Assembly (NCBI RefSeq): GCF_006210265.1
Contig: NZ_VCNC01000001.1
Location: forward strand, 1,002,843 to 1,066,842
Length of the DNA: 64,000 nucleotides
Source: Desulfovibrio sp. UCD-KL4C
GTDB lineage: Bacteria > Desulfobacterota > Desulfovibrionia > Desulfovibrionales > Desulfovibrionaceae
Direction of reading: 5' to 3'
The notes beneath the pieces are model-generated. The model ran no database searches. It was not told the origin of the DNA and worked only from the letters and a program-made list of their open reading frames with translations. Below are positions 1-9,264 of the stretch, one piece after another (within the stretch, counting starts at the first letter, position 1; each line of letters starts with the position of its first letter). Made by a program: the position numbers and the translations under genes.

Positions 1-208
1 CCTTAACGGTCGTCGTGGTAAGGTTAGCAACATGGAAGCCCGTGCTAATGCGCAGGTCATTAAATGTGATGTTCCTCTTAGCGAAATGTTCGGTTATGCA
101 ACTGACCTTCGTTCTAAGACTCAGGGACGTGCAACATTCTCCATGCAGTTCGACCATTACGAACCAGTTCCAGCAAGTATTGCAGAAGAGTTGATCAATA
201 AAAGTTAA
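1..208 (+). CDS. fusA: Elongation factor G, C-terminal end (partial)
   Basis: The reading frame enters from the left edge (first full codon at 2) and stops with TAA at 206-208. The 68 visible residues match the C-terminal domains IV-V of EF-G, with the typical [14 protein letters not shown] and [16 protein letters not shown] stretches. EF-G is the GTPase that drives ribosome translocation. Its position ahead of rpsJ is the normal str-S10 arrangement, but no tuf gene lies between fusA and rpsJ. A strong terminator follows. Confidence 0.97.
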   Translation, partial: LNGRRGKVSNMEARANAQVIKCDVPLSEMFGYATDLRSKTQGRATFSMQFDHYEPVPASIAEELINKS

Positions 209-264
209 GATTAAATTTAACTTTATCTTAGATTTTACTTGACAGCGACAGCTGAAAAGCAGTA

Positions 265-305
265 AGCCTCCCGAACCCACAGTGTTTGGGAGGCTCTTTT
301 TTTTT
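265..305 (+). terminator. Intrinsic terminator after fusA
   Basis: A 12-pair stem (265-276 with 284-295, one G-T pair) closes a 7-base loop and runs into nine T (297-305). It should separate str-operon transcription from the S10 operon. Confidence 0.93.
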
Positions 306-449
306 ACGGGAGTCGCCCCGTGAAACCACAGAGATAAGGTATAAGGTCCGGCATGCTGGCTGGACGACCATACCAGGCAATAAGAGGAACCTCACAGCCT
401 TTTAGCCGTTGCAAGCTAGCCGTCTCTGAATCTATTCAGGAGTATTATT
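306..449 (+). promoter_or_regulatory. rpsJ leader region with candidate RNA structure
   Basis: This is the roughly 140-base untranslated stretch before the S10 operon. It can form an outer stem (CAGAGA 329-334 with TCTCTG 423-428) and an inner hairpin around 338-375. It carries the 12-mer GCCTTTTAGCCG at 397-408, also found exactly in the rpmJ leader, and a direct repeat TAGCCGT at 403-409 and 417-423. The ribosome site AGGAG lies at 438-442. I could not identify a convincing sigma-70 promoter. A role in autogenous control is inferred. Confidence 0.45.
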
Positions 450-767
450 ATGGTTTCTATGACTAATGATCGAATTCGTATCAAGCTCAAGGCTTACGAT
501 TACCGTATCCTTGATAAAGCTGTAACTGAGATTGTGGATACTGCCCGCAATACCGGCGCAGCTATCGCAGGTCCCATTCCATTGCCTACACAGATTCATC
601 GCACAACCGTGCAGAAATCTGTGCACGTAGACAAAAAGTCTCGTGAGCAGTTTGAAATGCGGATCCACAAGCGCCTGCTTGATATCCTTGAACCCACCCA
701 GCAGACAGTTGACGCACTTGGCAAGCTTAGCCTTCCAGCAGGCGTTGACGTCGAAATTAAGCTATAG
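450..767 (+). CDS. rpsJ: 30S ribosomal protein S10
   Basis: 105 residues, the usual S10 length, with the characteristic [11 protein letters not shown] start and GPIPLPT loop. S10 is part of the 30S head and, as NusE, of antitermination complexes. It is the first gene of the S10 operon. The start at 450 is preferred because AGGAG lies 7 bases upstream; an in-frame ATG at 459 is the alternative. The stop TAG (765-767) supplies the first G of a ten-G run that leads into rplC. Confidence 0.97.
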   Translation: MVSMTNDRIRIKLKAYDYRILDKAVTEIVDTARNTGAAIAGPIPLPTQIHRTTVQKSVHVDKKSREQFEMRIHKRLLDILEPTQQTVDALGKLSLPAGVDVEIKL

Positions 768-776
768 GGGGGGGGG
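767..776 (+). repeat. Ten-G homopolymer acting as rplC ribosome binding site
   Basis: Ten consecutive G (767-776) begin inside the rpsJ stop codon and end 4 bases before the rplC ATG at 781. There is no other purine-rich Shine-Dalgarno candidate for rplC, so the tract itself must pair with the 16S tail. Confidence 0.85.
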
Positions 777-780
777 CAAC

Positions 781-1413
781 ATGGCAAAAACTATCGGATT
801 ACTCGGTAAAAAATTGGGCATGACCCGCGTGTTCTCTGACGATGGTAGCATTGTACCAGTCACAGTACTCGAAATTGGTCCATGTCCTGTCATTCAGGTT
901 AAGACTGAAGAGAAGGAAGGCTACAACGCCATCCAGATCGGCTATGACTCACTGCCTGAGCGTAAGGTGAATAAACCTTCTAAAGGTCATCAGGAAAAAG
1001 CTGGTAAAGGCTATTTTCGTCACCTTCGTGAATTCCCGCTTGAGTCTGTAGCTGATTATGAACTTGGCCAGGAGATCTCTGTTGATATCTTTGCTGCTGG
1101 TGAGAAGGTTAAAGTAACCGGAACATCTAAAGGTAAAGGTTTTCAGGGTGTAATGAAGCGCTGGAACTTTAAAGGAATGAAAGCATCTCATGGTGCTGAA
1201 AAAGTTCACCGTTCACCTGGTTCAATCGGCCACGCTACTTTCCCTGGTAAAGTCTTTAAGGGTAAAAAAATGCCCGGTCAGATGGGTAACGAGCGCGTCA
1301 CTGTTTCCAACATTGAAATCGTAGACGTTCGCACCGAGGAAAACGTTCTCGTGGTTAAGGGACAAGTTCCTGGACCTAAGAACGGATTGGTGATGATCCG
1401 CAAGACCAGCTAG
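781..1413 (+). CDS. rplC: 50S ribosomal protein L3
   Basis: 210 residues starting [16 protein letters not shown], a classic L3 start. The central GTSKGKGF segment and the [11 protein letters not shown] segment, which carries the glutamine methylated in some species, are present. L3 is an early 50S assembly protein near the peptidyl-transferase centre. An upstream in-frame ATG at 643 would overlap rpsJ deeply and is rejected. Its ribosome site is the poly-G tract. rplD follows 11 bases later. Confidence 0.97.
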   Translation: MAKTIGLLGKKLGMTRVFSDDGSIVPVTVLEIGPCPVIQVKTEEKEGYNAIQIGYDSLPERKVNKPSKGHQEKAGKGYFRHLREFPLESVADYELGQEISVDIFAAGEKVKVTGTSKGKGFQGVMKRWNFKGMKASHGAEKVHRSPGSIGHATFPGKVFKGKKMPGQMGNERVTVSNIEIVDVRTEENVLVVKGQVPGPKNGLVMIRKTS

Positions 1414-1424
1414 AGGGAAAAAAC

Positions 1425-2045
1425 ATGGCTACCATTACTATATACGATCAAACGAAAAAGGAAGTAGGGAGCATGGATCTTGCTCCGGAAGTTTTTGAAG
1501 TTCCGGTCAAACCCGAAATCCTGAACCTTGTTGTCCGCGCACAGCTCGCTGCAAAGCGTAGCGGTACACATGCCACGAAGACTCGTGCCATGAAGCGCGG
1601 CGGCGGCGCCAAACCTTGGCGTCAGAAAGGAACAGGACGTGCACGTGCCGGTTCCTCACGTTCTCCGCTTTGGCGGGGAGGTGGTGTGACTTTCGGTCCA
1701 CAGCCCAGAGACTACTCCTTCAAGGTTAATAAAAAGGTCCGTCGTCTTGCTCTCAAGATGGCTCTTACTTCAAGACTCAGCGAAGAACAGCTGATGATTG
1801 TGAAGAATATCGACCTTCCCGAGATTAAAACTAAGCTTTTCGCTCAGGTTGCAGAAACTCTCGGACTTTACAAAGCCTTGATTATTGTCAAGGATGCTGA
1901 TAATAAACTCCTCCTTTCTGCGAGGAATATCCCAGGCATTAAAATGATCTCTGCTGACCAGATAAATGTTTATGACATTTTGCGTCACCATCAGGTTGTT
2001 ATGCTTGAGAATGCAGCACAGGATCTGCAGGAGAGGTTAAAATAG
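1425..2045 (+). CDS. rplD: 50S ribosomal protein L4
   Basis: 206 residues. The extended internal loop that lines the exit tunnel is visible as a Gly/Arg-rich stretch (RGGGAKPWRQKGTGRARAG) around residues 60-80, followed by SPLWRGGGVTFGP. In enterobacteria L4 represses the S10 operon through its leader. Whether that applies here is unknown, but a structured leader precedes rpsJ. Ribosome site GAGGG precedes the ATG. Confidence 0.97.
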   Translation: MATITIYDQTKKEVGSMDLAPEVFEVPVKPEILNLVVRAQLAAKRSGTHATKTRAMKRGGGAKPWRQKGTGRARAGSSRSPLWRGGGVTFGPQPRDYSFKVNKKVRRLALKMALTSRLSEEQLMIVKNIDLPEIKTKLFAQVAETLGLYKALIIVKDADNKLLLSARNIPGIKMISADQINVYDILRHHQVVMLENAAQDLQERLK

Positions 2046-2047
2046 TC

Positions 2048-2338
2048 ATGGACTATACTCAGATTCTTATCAAACCGGTTATTTCAGAAAAGGCTACTGA
2101 CATTAAAGAGACTTCTAACCAAGTTACTTTTTATGTTTTGCCATCTGCAAATAAGGTTGAAGTAAAAAAAGCTGTCGAAAGCGCTTTTGATGTTAAAGTT
2201 GATTCCGTACGTATTGTTCGGAAAAGACCCGGTCTTCGCAGAAAGTTCGGTCGCGTTGTCGGCAAATTGTCCGGCTACAAGAAAGCTTATGTTAAGCTTT
2301 TAGCGGGCGAAAAAATCGAATTCTTCGAGGGAGTTTAA
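2048..2338 (+). CDS. rplW: 50S ribosomal protein L23
   Basis: 96 residues starting MDYTQILIKPVISEKAT, the usual L23 start, with the VESAFDVKVDSVRIV core. L23 sits at the exit of the peptide tunnel and docks trigger factor, SRP and SecYEG. It follows rplD after 2 bases and precedes rplB by 3 bases, so it is tightly coupled within the operon. Confidence 0.96.
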   Translation: MDYTQILIKPVISEKATDIKETSNQVTFYVLPSANKVEVKKAVESAFDVKVDSVRIVRKRPGLRRKFGRVVGKLSGYKKAYVKLLAGEKIEFFEGV

Positions 2339-2341
2339 GAG

Positions 2342-3172
2342 ATGGCTACTCGTAAACTGAAACCTACCTCACCTGGTCGTCGGTTCCAGACTATCTCAAC
2401 ATTTGATGAGATCACAAAGTCTACACCGGAAAAAGCTCTTACTAAAGGGTTGACCAAAAAGGCAGGTAGAAACAATAACGGTAGAGTTACTTCCCGTCAT
2501 CGTGGCGGTGGTACTAAACGTCTTTACCGTGTTATCGACTTCAAACGTAATAAGGTTGAAGTCCCAGCAACTGTTGCTTCAATAGAATACGATCCTAACA
2601 GAAGTGCTCGTATCGCTCTGCTTAATTATGCAGACGGTGAAAAGCGCTATATTCTCGCTCCGGTTGGTCTCAACCAGGGTGATAAAATTATTGCTGGAGA
2701 GAAAGCCGATATTAAACCCGGTAATGCTCTCGTGCTTAAGAATATCCCTGTTGGTACTATCGTTCATAATATAGAATTGCATCCCGGTAAGGGCGGACAG
2801 TTTTGTCGCGCTGCCGGTACTTACGCTCAGCTTGTGGCTAAAGAAGGTAAATATGCTCTTATGCGTATGCCTTCCGGTGAAGTTCGCAAGGTTCTCGCAA
2901 CATGTTGTGCTACCGTTGGTCAGGTTGGAAATATCCAGCATGAAAAGATCTCCATCGGTAAAGCCGGACGTAACCGCTGGCTTGGTAATAGACCAAAAGT
3001 CAGAGGTGTTGCTATGAACCCTGTTGACCATCCTCTCGGTGGTGGTGAAGGTCGTAGCTCTGGTGGTAGACACCCTTGTTCTCCGTGGGGTATGCCTGCT
3101 AAGGGATACAAAACACGTAGTAAGAAGAAACCTTCTTCCAAGCTCATCGTTAAACGCCGCGGGCAGAAGTAG
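2342..3172 (+). CDS. rplB: 50S ribosomal protein L2
   Basis: 276 residues, full length. It carries the [12 protein letters not shown] motif and the highly conserved C-terminal [20 protein letters not shown] segment, whose histidine lies near the peptidyl-transferase centre. L2 is needed for subunit association and peptide-bond formation. It is cotranscribed with rplW and rpsS. Confidence 0.97.
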   Translation: MATRKLKPTSPGRRFQTISTFDEITKSTPEKALTKGLTKKAGRNNNGRVTSRHRGGGTKRLYRVIDFKRNKVEVPATVASIEYDPNRSARIALLNYADGEKRYILAPVGLNQGDKIIAGEKADIKPGNALVLKNIPVGTIVHNIELHPGKGGQFCRAAGTYAQLVAKEGKYALMRMPSGEVRKVLATCCATVGQVGNIQHEKISIGKAGRNRWLGNRPKVRGVAMNPVDHPLGGGEGRSSGGRHPCSPWGMPAKGYKTRSKKKPSSKLIVKRRGQK

Positions 3173-3181
3173 GAGACTGTA

Positions 3182-3463
3182 ATGCCAAGATCACTGAAAA
3201 AAGGCCCGTTTATAGACGATCATCTGCTTAAAAAGGTCGTAAAGGCACAGGATTCCGGAGACCGCAAGGTAATCCAGACCTGGTCCAGACGTTCAACCAT
3301 CATTCCAGAAATGGTGGGACTGACCTTCGCAGTTCACAATGGCCGTAAGTTTATTCCTGTCTTCGTCACAGAAAACATGGTAGGACACAAGTTGGGTGAA
3401 TTTTCACCTACTCGTACTTATTATGGACATGCGGCAGACAAGAAAAGCAAAGCCAAACGCTAG
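3182..3463 (+). CDS. rpsS: 30S ribosomal protein S19
   Basis: 93 residues starting [15 protein letters not shown], diagnostic for S19, and ending in a basic KKSKAKR tail. It forms a complex with S13 in the 30S head. Ribosome site AGGAG lies upstream (about 3172-3176). Confidence 0.97.
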   Translation: MPRSLKKGPFIDDHLLKKVVKAQDSGDRKVIQTWSRRSTIIPEMVGLTFAVHNGRKFIPVFVTENMVGHKLGEFSPTRTYYGHAADKKSKAKR

Positions 3464-3476
3464 AAGGTGTTAAGCA

Positions 3477-3809
3477 ATGGAAGCTAGAGCTATTGCAAAA
3501 TATATGCGCATTTCTGCACAGAAAGTGCGCTTGGTAGCGGAAAACATCAAAGGGAAGCCTGTTGAGGAAGCTCTCAACATTCTGAAATTCACACCCAAAA
3601 AGGGTGCTGACTTACTCAGTAAAGTGCTTTATTCTGCTGTTGCTAACGCAGAGCAGATTCCCGGAGTGGATGTTGACACTCTCCGAGTATCCGTCGTCAA
3701 AATTGACGAAGGTCCTACTTGGAAGAGGATTCAGCCCAGGGCTATGGGGCGTGCCTTCAGAATTTTGAAGCGCACAAGCCATATAACCGTCGTAGTAAAA
3801 GAATCGTAG
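3477..3809 (+). CDS. rplV: 50S ribosomal protein L22
   Basis: 110 residues. The start [19 protein letters not shown] and the end ([10 protein letters not shown]) are typical. The beta-hairpin that reaches into the exit tunnel, where macrolide-resistance mutations occur in other species, corresponds to roughly residues 80-100 ([10 protein letters not shown]). Confidence 0.97.
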   Translation: MEARAIAKYMRISAQKVRLVAENIKGKPVEEALNILKFTPKKGADLLSKVLYSAVANAEQIPGVDVDTLRVSVVKIDEGPTWKRIQPRAMGRAFRILKRTSHITVVVKES

Positions 3810-3818
3810 GGTAGCGTC

Positions 3819-4460
3819 ATGGGTCAGAAAGTACATCCATACGGGTTCAGGCTTGGTTATACCAAGAACTGGCTTTCCAGGTGGTTCAGCAAAAAGGACT
3901 ACCCCGCTTTCGTCTACGAAGACGACAGCATTCGTAAATATGTTAAAGAGAAAATCTTCCACGCAGGTATAGCGAAGATTGAGATCGAACGTGCCGGTGG
4001 CAAAATTCGTCTCATCATTCACACAGCTCGCCCCGGTATAATTATCGGTCGCAAGGGTGTTGAAATCGAAAAACTGCGTAATGATCTTCGTCAAAAATAT
4101 AATAAAGAATTCGCCCTTGAAGTAAGTGAAATTCGCCGTCCTGAAACTGACGCGCAGCTCGTTGCTGAGAGTATAGCTCAGCAGCTCGAACGCCGTGTAG
4201 CTTTCCGTCGTGCGATGAAACGTACTGTAGGTCTTGCTCGCAAATTTGGAGCAGAAGGAATTAAGGTTGCATGTGCTGGTCGTTTGGCTGGTGCTGAAAT
4301 CGCACGTACTGAATGGTACCGTGATGGCCGCGTTCCTCTTCAGACTCTTAGAGCTGACATTGATTATGGTGTTGCGAGAGCAAACACTACTTACGGTGTC
4401 ATCGGTATTAAGGTCTGGATCTTTAAAGGAGAAATTCTTGACCAAGAGGTGAACCAGTAA
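3819..4460 (+). CDS. rpsC: 30S ribosomal protein S3
   Basis: 213 residues starting [15 protein letters not shown]. It includes the KH RNA-binding domain ([15 protein letters not shown]) and the RRAMKRTV segment. S3 forms part of the mRNA entry channel. Its TAA overlaps the rplP ATG by one base (TAATG at 4458-4462), so translation of the two is likely coupled. Confidence 0.97.
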   Translation: MGQKVHPYGFRLGYTKNWLSRWFSKKDYPAFVYEDDSIRKYVKEKIFHAGIAKIEIERAGGKIRLIIHTARPGIIIGRKGVEIEKLRNDLRQKYNKEFALEVSEIRRPETDAQLVAESIAQQLERRVAFRRAMKRTVGLARKFGAEGIKVACAGRLAGAEIARTEWYRDGRVPLQTLRADIDYGVARANTTYGVIGIKVWIFKGEILDQEVNQ

Positions 4461-4873
4461 TGCTTTCACCAAAAAAAGTTAAATTCCGTAAACGTCAGAA
4501 AGGCCGCAATAAGGGTAAAGCTCTGCGTGGTTCCACTATCGCTTTTGGTGATATCGCCATTAAGACTTTGGAACACGGCAAATTGAGCAACAACCAGATT
4601 GAAGCTGCTCGTATCGCTATTATGCGACACATTAAGCGTGGCGGACAGGTTTGGATCAGGGTTTTCCCTGATGTTCCTGTAACTGCCAAGCCTGCTGAAG
4701 TTAGACAGGGTAAAGGTAAAGGTTCCCCAGTTGGTTGGTGTGCACCTGTCAAACCAGGACGTATTCTTTATGAAGTAAAGGGTGTTGACCTTGCGCTTGC
4801 TAAAGAAGCTCTGGTTCGTGCATCTCACAAACTCTCTGTCAAGACTATGATTGTAGTTAAGGAGGGTTTGTAA
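4460..4873 (+). CDS. rplP: 50S ribosomal protein L16
   Basis: 137 residues starting [16 protein letters not shown] with the KPGRILYEV segment. L16 contacts the A site tRNA and organises the tRNA binding region of the 50S subunit. The start shares one base with the rpsC stop; rpmC begins 1 base after its own stop. Confidence 0.97.
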   Translation: MLSPKKVKFRKRQKGRNKGKALRGSTIAFGDIAIKTLEHGKLSNNQIEAARIAIMRHIKRGGQVWIRVFPDVPVTAKPAEVRQGKGKGSPVGWCAPVKPGRILYEVKGVDLALAKEALVRASHKLSVKTMIVVKEGL

Positions 4874-4874
4874 T

Positions 4875-5069
4875 ATGAAAACCAAAGAAATGCGTGAACT
4901 CGATACTACTGCTCTTGCTGAAAAGTTGAAAGATGCCCGTTTAGAGTTGTTTAATTTACGCTTTAAGCATGCAACTTCTCAGTTGGAAAATACCCAGAGT
5001 CTTGTCAATGTCAAAAAAGACATTGCAAAGCTTCAGACAATTCAGCGTGAAAAGGAACTGGGAGCATAA
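4875..5069 (+). CDS. rpmC: 50S ribosomal protein L29
   Basis: 64 residues, a short two-helix protein with the MKTKEMREL start and the LRFKHATSQLENT motif typical of L29. It sits beside L23 at the tunnel exit. GGAGG lies a few bases upstream inside the end of rplP. Confidence 0.95.
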   Translation: MKTKEMRELDTTALAEKLKDARLELFNLRFKHATSQLENTQSLVNVKKDIAKLQTIQREKELGA

Positions 5070-5072
5070 GCC

Positions 5073-5339
5073 ATGGCAGAGCTTAATTTAAAAGGAAACA
5101 GACGTGTTCTTAACGGACTAGTCGTAAGCGATAAGGGTGACAAAACTATTGTTGTCCGCGTCGAGACTCTCGTTAAACACCCACTGTATAAAAAATTCAT
5201 CCGCCGTCACACAAAGTTCATGGCACACGATCCTGCTAATGAATGCGGTGTTGGCGATAAAGTACAGATTGTAGAATTCCGTCCCCTTAGCCGACGCAAA
5301 AGGTGGCATTTGGATAAAATTCTGGAAAAAGCAGTTTAG
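5073..5339 (+). CDS. rpsQ: 30S ribosomal protein S17
   Basis: 88 residues with the [15 protein letters not shown] and [10 protein letters not shown] segments of S17, an OB-fold primary 16S-binding protein. It follows rpmC after 3 bases. Confidence 0.96.
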   Translation: MAELNLKGNRRVLNGLVVSDKGDKTIVVRVETLVKHPLYKKFIRRHTKFMAHDPANECGVGDKVQIVEFRPLSRRKRWHLDKILEKAV

Positions 5340-5350
5340 GGGTATATGCC

Positions 5351-5719
5351 ATGATTCAGGTAGAATCCAGACTAGACGTAGCTGACAACTCTGGCGCCAA
5401 ACAGATTCTTTGTATAAAGGTTCTCGGTGGTTCTAAGAGACGTTACGCAAGTGTCGGAGATATTATTGTGGTTTCCATTAAGGAAGCTATGCCCCATTCC
5501 AAAGTGAAGAAGGGCTCTGTGATGAAAGCTGTCGTAGTACGTACCAAAAAAGAAATTGGTCGTCCTGACGGATCTTACATCAAGTTTGACAATAACTCTG
5601 CCGTTCTTCTGAACAGCTCAAATGAACCAGTAGGGACTCGTATTTTCGGTCCCGTTGCAAGAGAATTGAGGTCAAGCGGCTTCATGAAAATAGTTTCTCT
5701 TGCTCCTGAGGTTCTTTAA
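5351..5719 (+). CDS. rplN: 50S ribosomal protein L14
   Basis: 122 residues, exactly the usual length, starting [17 protein letters not shown] and ending in [13 protein letters not shown]. It lies at the subunit interface with L3 and L19. Confidence 0.97.
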   Translation: MIQVESRLDVADNSGAKQILCIKVLGGSKRRYASVGDIIVVSIKEAMPHSKVKKGSVMKAVVVRTKKEIGRPDGSYIKFDNNSAVLLNSSNEPVGTRIFGPVARELRSSGFMKIVSLAPEVL

Positions 5720-5747
5720 ATCCTTATCATAAGAGAAGGTTAACGGC

Positions 5748-6065
5748 ATGAACAAGATACATGTTGATGACAAGGTAATGGTCATCGCCGGCAAGGATAA
5801 GGGGAAGATCGGCAAGGTCTTAAAGATCAACCGCAAGAAGGATAATATCCTTGTTGAGCAAGTTAATAAGGTTTCTAGGCATACTAAGCCTAATCCTTAT
5901 GCTAACCAGCCCGGCGGTATTGTTGAGAAAGAAGCCCCTCTTCACATCTCCAACATTCAGGTTGTGTGCCCATCGTGCACAAAAACAACCAGAGTTGGAG
6001 TTCGTGAAAACAATGACGGGACGAATGTCCGTTTTTGTAAAAAATGTAACGAAATCATCGACTAG
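5748..6065 (+). CDS. rplX: 50S ribosomal protein L24, four-cysteine form
   Basis: 105 residues. The N-terminal KOW motif ([13 protein letters not shown]) identifies L24, an early 50S assembly initiator. The C-terminal third carries two CxxC pairs (CPSC and CKKC), the zinc-ribbon-like form found in many bacteria outside the gamma group. It is preceded by a 28-base gap, longer than most in this operon. Confidence 0.96.
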   Translation: MNKIHVDDKVMVIAGKDKGKIGKVLKINRKKDNILVEQVNKVSRHTKPNPYANQPGGIVEKEAPLHISNIQVVCPSCTKTTRVGVRENNDGTNVRFCKKCNEIID

Positions 6066-6074
6066 GGTCTTGCG

Positions 6075-6614
6075 ATGACACGTCTCGAACAAATATATAC
6101 GGACAAGGTCGGCCCGACTCTTAATAAAGAGTTTGGGTATAAGAGTTCAATGGAGATCCCTTCCATAAAGGCTATCTCTCTAAACATCGGACTCGGCGAA
6201 GCAAGCCAGAACGCAAAGCTCATTGACGGCGCAGTTGCTGAACTTACTGCTCTTGCAGGTCAGAAAGCAGTTGTCACTAGAGCCAAGAAATCCATCGCAG
6301 CATTTAAGTTGCGTGAGGGTATGCCAGTAGGCGCCCGTGTAACTCTTCGCAGAGAATACATGTGGGATTTTCTTGATAAACTCGTTAGTTTTGCGCTCCC
6401 TCGCGTGCGTGACTTCCGTGGAATACCTGATAAAGGATTCGACGGTCGTGGTAACTTCACTCTTGGTATCAAGGAATTAACCATATTCCCTGAAATTAAG
6501 CTTGATCAGATTGAGCTTACTAAAGGAATGAACGTGACAATCGTCACCACCGCTAAAACTGACAAAGAAGGCAAGATGCTCCTCGAGCTTCTTGGAATGC
6601 CCTTCAAGAAATAG
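6075..6614 (+). CDS. rplE: 50S ribosomal protein L5
   Basis: 179 residues, the standard L5 length, with [18 protein letters not shown] and RDFRGI in the conserved core. L5 binds 5S rRNA and contacts the P-site tRNA. It follows rplX after 9 bases. Confidence 0.97.
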   Translation: MTRLEQIYTDKVGPTLNKEFGYKSSMEIPSIKAISLNIGLGEASQNAKLIDGAVAELTALAGQKAVVTRAKKSIAAFKLREGMPVGARVTLRREYMWDFLDKLVSFALPRVRDFRGIPDKGFDGRGNFTLGIKELTIFPEIKLDQIELTKGMNVTIVTTAKTDKEGKMLLELLGMPFKK

Positions 6615-6623
6615 GAGGTCAGT

Positions 6624-6809
6624 GTGGCCAGAACAGCGTTAAAAGTTAAGGCTGGACGTAAGCCTAAGTTCAAGGTGCGCGGATATAATAGATGTCCAAT
6701 ATGTGGACGTCCTCGTGCATTCCTGCGGAAATACGGCATCTGCCGTATTTGCTTCAGGGAGAAGGCCCTCGCGGGTGAACTTCCCGGCGTGCGTAAAGCC
6801 AGCTGGTAA
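6624..6809 (+). CDS. rpsN: 30S ribosomal protein S14, zinc-binding short form
   Basis: 61 residues, starting at GTG 6624 behind AGGAGG. Two CxxC pairs (CPIC and CRIC, about residues 24-43) mark the zinc-binding type Z form, not the longer cysteine-free type. It packs in the 30S head with S10 and S3. Confidence 0.96.
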   Translation: MARTALKVKAGRKPKFKVRGYNRCPICGRPRAFLRKYGICRICFREKALAGELPGVRKASW

Positions 6810-6824
6810 TATAAGGAGTTTGAT

Positions 6825-7208
6825 ATGCCTGTTGTCGATCCAATCGCCGATATGCTGACCCGCATACGTAATGCTCACGGTGCTTACCATAAGACTGTGT
6901 CCATTCCAGGGTCAAAAATTAAAACCGCAATTGCCGGAATTCTTAAGGAAGAAGGTTATATCAATGACTTCACTGCTGAAGAAAAAGATATCACTGTAAC
7001 TCTTAAGTATGTTGATGGAAAATCGCTAATCAGCGGTATGAAAAAAATCAGCACACCCGGAAGACGCGTATTTGTAGGCGTTGAAGATATTCCCAGTGTC
7101 CTTAATGGACTAGGGGTTTGCATACTTTCCACTTCAAAGGGCGTAGTTGACGGAGTCAAGGCGAAAGACTTGAACGTCGGTGGCGAGCTCTTGTGCGAAA
7201 TCTGGTAG
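6825..7208 (+). CDS. rpsH: 30S ribosomal protein S8
   Basis: 127 residues with MADMLTRIRNA-like start (DPIADMLTRIRNAH) and the C-terminal ILSTSKGVVDGVKAK segment. S8 is a primary 16S binder and in E. coli represses the spc operon. AGGAG precedes the ATG. Confidence 0.97.
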   Translation: MPVVDPIADMLTRIRNAHGAYHKTVSIPGSKIKTAIAGILKEEGYINDFTAEEKDITVTLKYVDGKSLISGMKKISTPGRRVFVGVEDIPSVLNGLGVCILSTSKGVVDGVKAKDLNVGGELLCEIW

Positions 7209-7220
7209 AGAGGGTTTAAG

Positions 7221-7757
7221 ATGTCCAGAATTGGAAAAAAACCTATTGATATACCTTCTGGCGTAGAAGTTACTGTCGGAGCTGATTCAGTTTCTGTCAA
7301 AGGACCTAAGGGTTCTATTTCTACTCCTATACACCCCATGGTCAGCTATAAAATAGCTGACAATGTGGTAGAGGTAATGAGGTCTGGCGAAACTCGTCAG
7401 GAATGTGCACAACACGGCCTGCACCGCACCCTTCTTTTCAATTGTATTGAAGGAGTCTCCAAAGGCTTCTCTAAAACATTGGAAGTAATCGGTGTTGGTT
7501 ATAAGGTGTCTGTTCAGGGTAAAAACATCATACTTAACGTAGGATATTCACACCCCGTACAGTTCCCACTTCCTGCTGGCATTGATGCTAAAGCAGAAGG
7601 TAGCAAGCTTACCGTTGGCGGAGTTGATAAACAACTCGTTGGCGAAGTTGCCGCACAAATTCGTCGTGTACGCCCACCTGAACCTTACAAAGGTAAAGGT
7701 ATTAAATACATTGACGAACAGATTAGACGTAAAGCCGGTAAGTCCGGTAAAAAATAG
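7221..7757 (+). CDS. rplF: 50S ribosomal protein L6
   Basis: 178 residues starting MSRIGKKPIDIPSGV, with the duplicated L6 fold and the ending RPPEPYKGKGIKY, a signature of the family. It supports the sarcin-ricin loop region. rplR begins 9 bases later. Confidence 0.97.
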   Translation: MSRIGKKPIDIPSGVEVTVGADSVSVKGPKGSISTPIHPMVSYKIADNVVEVMRSGETRQECAQHGLHRTLLFNCIEGVSKGFSKTLEVIGVGYKVSVQGKNIILNVGYSHPVQFPLPAGIDAKAEGSKLTVGGVDKQLVGEVAAQIRRVRPPEPYKGKGIKYIDEQIRRKAGKSGKK

Positions 7758-7766
7758 GGTACAGCC

Positions 7767-8126
7767 ATGAAAATGACTAAAGAACAGGCAAGAAGACGTA
7801 AAAAAGTACGTATCCGCAAAAAAATCAGCGGTACTGCTTCACGTCCACGTCTTGTCGTTTTCCGTTCAAATAAACACATGTACGCTCAGCTCGTAGATGA
7901 TTTGATTGGCAAAACCGTGACAGCTTCCTCTACTAGCGCTCTTTTTAAGGGTGACGATGCTGTGAAGCTCACCTGCAAGGCCGCTGAAGCTGTTGGTAAA
8001 GACATTGCTGCCAAGGCTAAGGAATTGAATATCGATAAGGTCGTTTTCGACCGTAGCGGATATATCTATCACGGCAGGGTGAAGGCCCTTGCAGACGGCG
8101 CTCGTGAGGGTGGCCTGAAATTCTAA
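7767..8126 (+). CDS. rplR: 50S ribosomal protein L18
   Basis: 119 residues with the basic N-terminus ([11 protein letters not shown]), [17 protein letters not shown] and the [21 protein letters not shown] ending of L18, a 5S rRNA binder. An in-frame ATG at 7773 is an alternative start. Confidence 0.96.
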   Translation: MKMTKEQARRRKKVRIRKKISGTASRPRLVVFRSNKHMYAQLVDDLIGKTVTASSTSALFKGDDAVKLTCKAAEAVGKDIAAKAKELNIDKVVFDRSGYIYHGRVKALADGAREGGLKF

Positions 8127-8142
8127 ACTTATGGGAATATCC

Positions 8143-8634
8143 ATGGAACAGAATGATCTGGGTCTGATTGAAAAAATCGTTTATCTCAACCGAGTTGCTA
8201 AAGTCGTAAAAGGCGGTAGAAGGTTCTCCTTCAGTGCCCTGGTTGTGGTAGGTGACGGTAAAGGTCAAGTCGGTTTTGGACTTGGTAAGGCTAACGAAGT
8301 TCCTGAAGCTATTAGAAAAGCTTCAGAAAGAGCACGGAAGGATATGATTTCCGTTCCTCTTCTTGATGGAACACTTCCTTACGAAGTGCTGGGCCGTTAT
8401 GGTGCAGGACGCGTTATGCTCAAACCCGCTTCAAAGGGTACCGGAATTATTGCCGGTGGACCTGTTCGTGCGGTACTTGAAGTTGTAGGCGTTCACGATA
8501 TCCTTACTAAGGCTATCGGCACTAATAATCCGCATAATGTACTTCGCGCGACTATCGCCGGGCTTGCTTCTCTGCGTAGCGCAGACGAAGTTTCTCAGCT
8601 TCGCGGGAAGAAAGTTGTGACTCCCAGAAAGTAG
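8143..8634 (+). CDS. rpsE: 30S ribosomal protein S5
   Basis: 163 residues from ATG 8143 ([20 protein letters not shown]). This start is preferred to an upstream ATG at 8131 because GGGA lies about 6 bases before 8143 and nothing suitable lies before 8131. The double-stranded RNA-binding-like domain ([19 protein letters not shown]) and the GTNNPHNV segment are present. S5 helps decoding accuracy. Confidence 0.95.
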   Translation: MEQNDLGLIEKIVYLNRVAKVVKGGRRFSFSALVVVGDGKGQVGFGLGKANEVPEAIRKASERARKDMISVPLLDGTLPYEVLGRYGAGRVMLKPASKGTGIIAGGPVRAVLEVVGVHDILTKAIGTNNPHNVLRATIAGLASLRSADEVSQLRGKKVVTPRK

Positions 8635-8645
8635 GAGTACTTTAA

Positions 8646-8819
8646 ATGCTTAAAGTTAAACTTATTCGCAGCAAGATTGGTTGCAATCCTAAACAGCGCA
8701 AGACTCTTGTCGCTATGGGACTGCGTAAGATCAGACAAGAAAGAAGCTTTGAAGATAGTCTCGTTATTCGAGGTATGATCAATAAAGTTTCTCACCTTGT
8801 GGAGGTATCAGAATCATGA
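8646..8819 (+). CDS. rpmD: 50S ribosomal protein L30
   Basis: 57 residues reading MLKVKLIRSKIGCNP at the start, with the GLRKIRQER segment, a complete short L30. The TGA (8817-8819) overlaps the rplO ATG (8816) as ATGA, so the two are translationally coupled. The start has GGAG 8-11 bases upstream. Confidence 0.95.
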   Translation: MLKVKLIRSKIGCNPKQRKTLVAMGLRKIRQERSFEDSLVIRGMINKVSHLVEVSES

Positions 8820-9262
8820 GGCTGCATGAATTATATCCGTTCCCTGAGGAACGCAAAAATCGCAAACGCATAGGTCGCGGTGGTGGATCTGGAACTGGGG
8901 GAACCTCAGGAAAAGGTCACAAAGGTCAGAACGCACGTTCTGGCGGTGGTGTCCCTGCCTGGTTCGAAGGTGGACAGATGCCTCTAGCTCGCCGTTTGCC
9001 TAAACGTGGTTTCAAGAATCCTTTCCGTGAAGAGTATGTTGCTCTGAACATTGGAGCAATTCTTGGAGCATTTGAAGGCAAGACTGAAATCTCACTTCAG
9101 GATATTTATGATCGTGGTCTTTGTAAAAAGAATGCTCTCGTAAAAGTTCTTGGAATGGGCGAAATCAGTACAGCTGTTACCATTGAAGCTCATCGCTTCA
9201 GTGCGTCTGCAACTGAAAAAATCACCAAGGCCGGCGGAACGGCCACAGCTCTGGAAGGATAA
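8816..9262 (+). CDS. rplO: 50S ribosomal protein L15
   Basis: 148 residues starting MRLHELYPFPEERKNRKRIGRG, with the glycine-rich GGGSGTGGTSGKGHKGQNAR stretch and FEGGQMPL. It is a late 50S assembly protein. GGAGG lies in the end of rpmD. Confidence 0.97.
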   Translation: MRLHELYPFPEERKNRKRIGRGGGSGTGGTSGKGHKGQNARSGGGVPAWFEGGQMPLARRLPKRGFKNPFREEYVALNIGAILGAFEGKTEISLQDIYDRGLCKKNALVKVLGMGEISTAVTIEAHRFSASATEKITKAGGTATALEG

Positions 9263-9264
9263 TT

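Noticed and set aside
239-268. TTGACA at 239-244 as the -35 of a promoter for rpsJ
   Set aside because: The matching -10 position reads GTAAGC, and the transcript would have to pass the strong terminator at 265-305.
643-780. A 46-residue upstream extension of L3
   Set aside because: It lies wholly inside rpsJ and the poly-G gap in another frame; the known L3 start is at 781.
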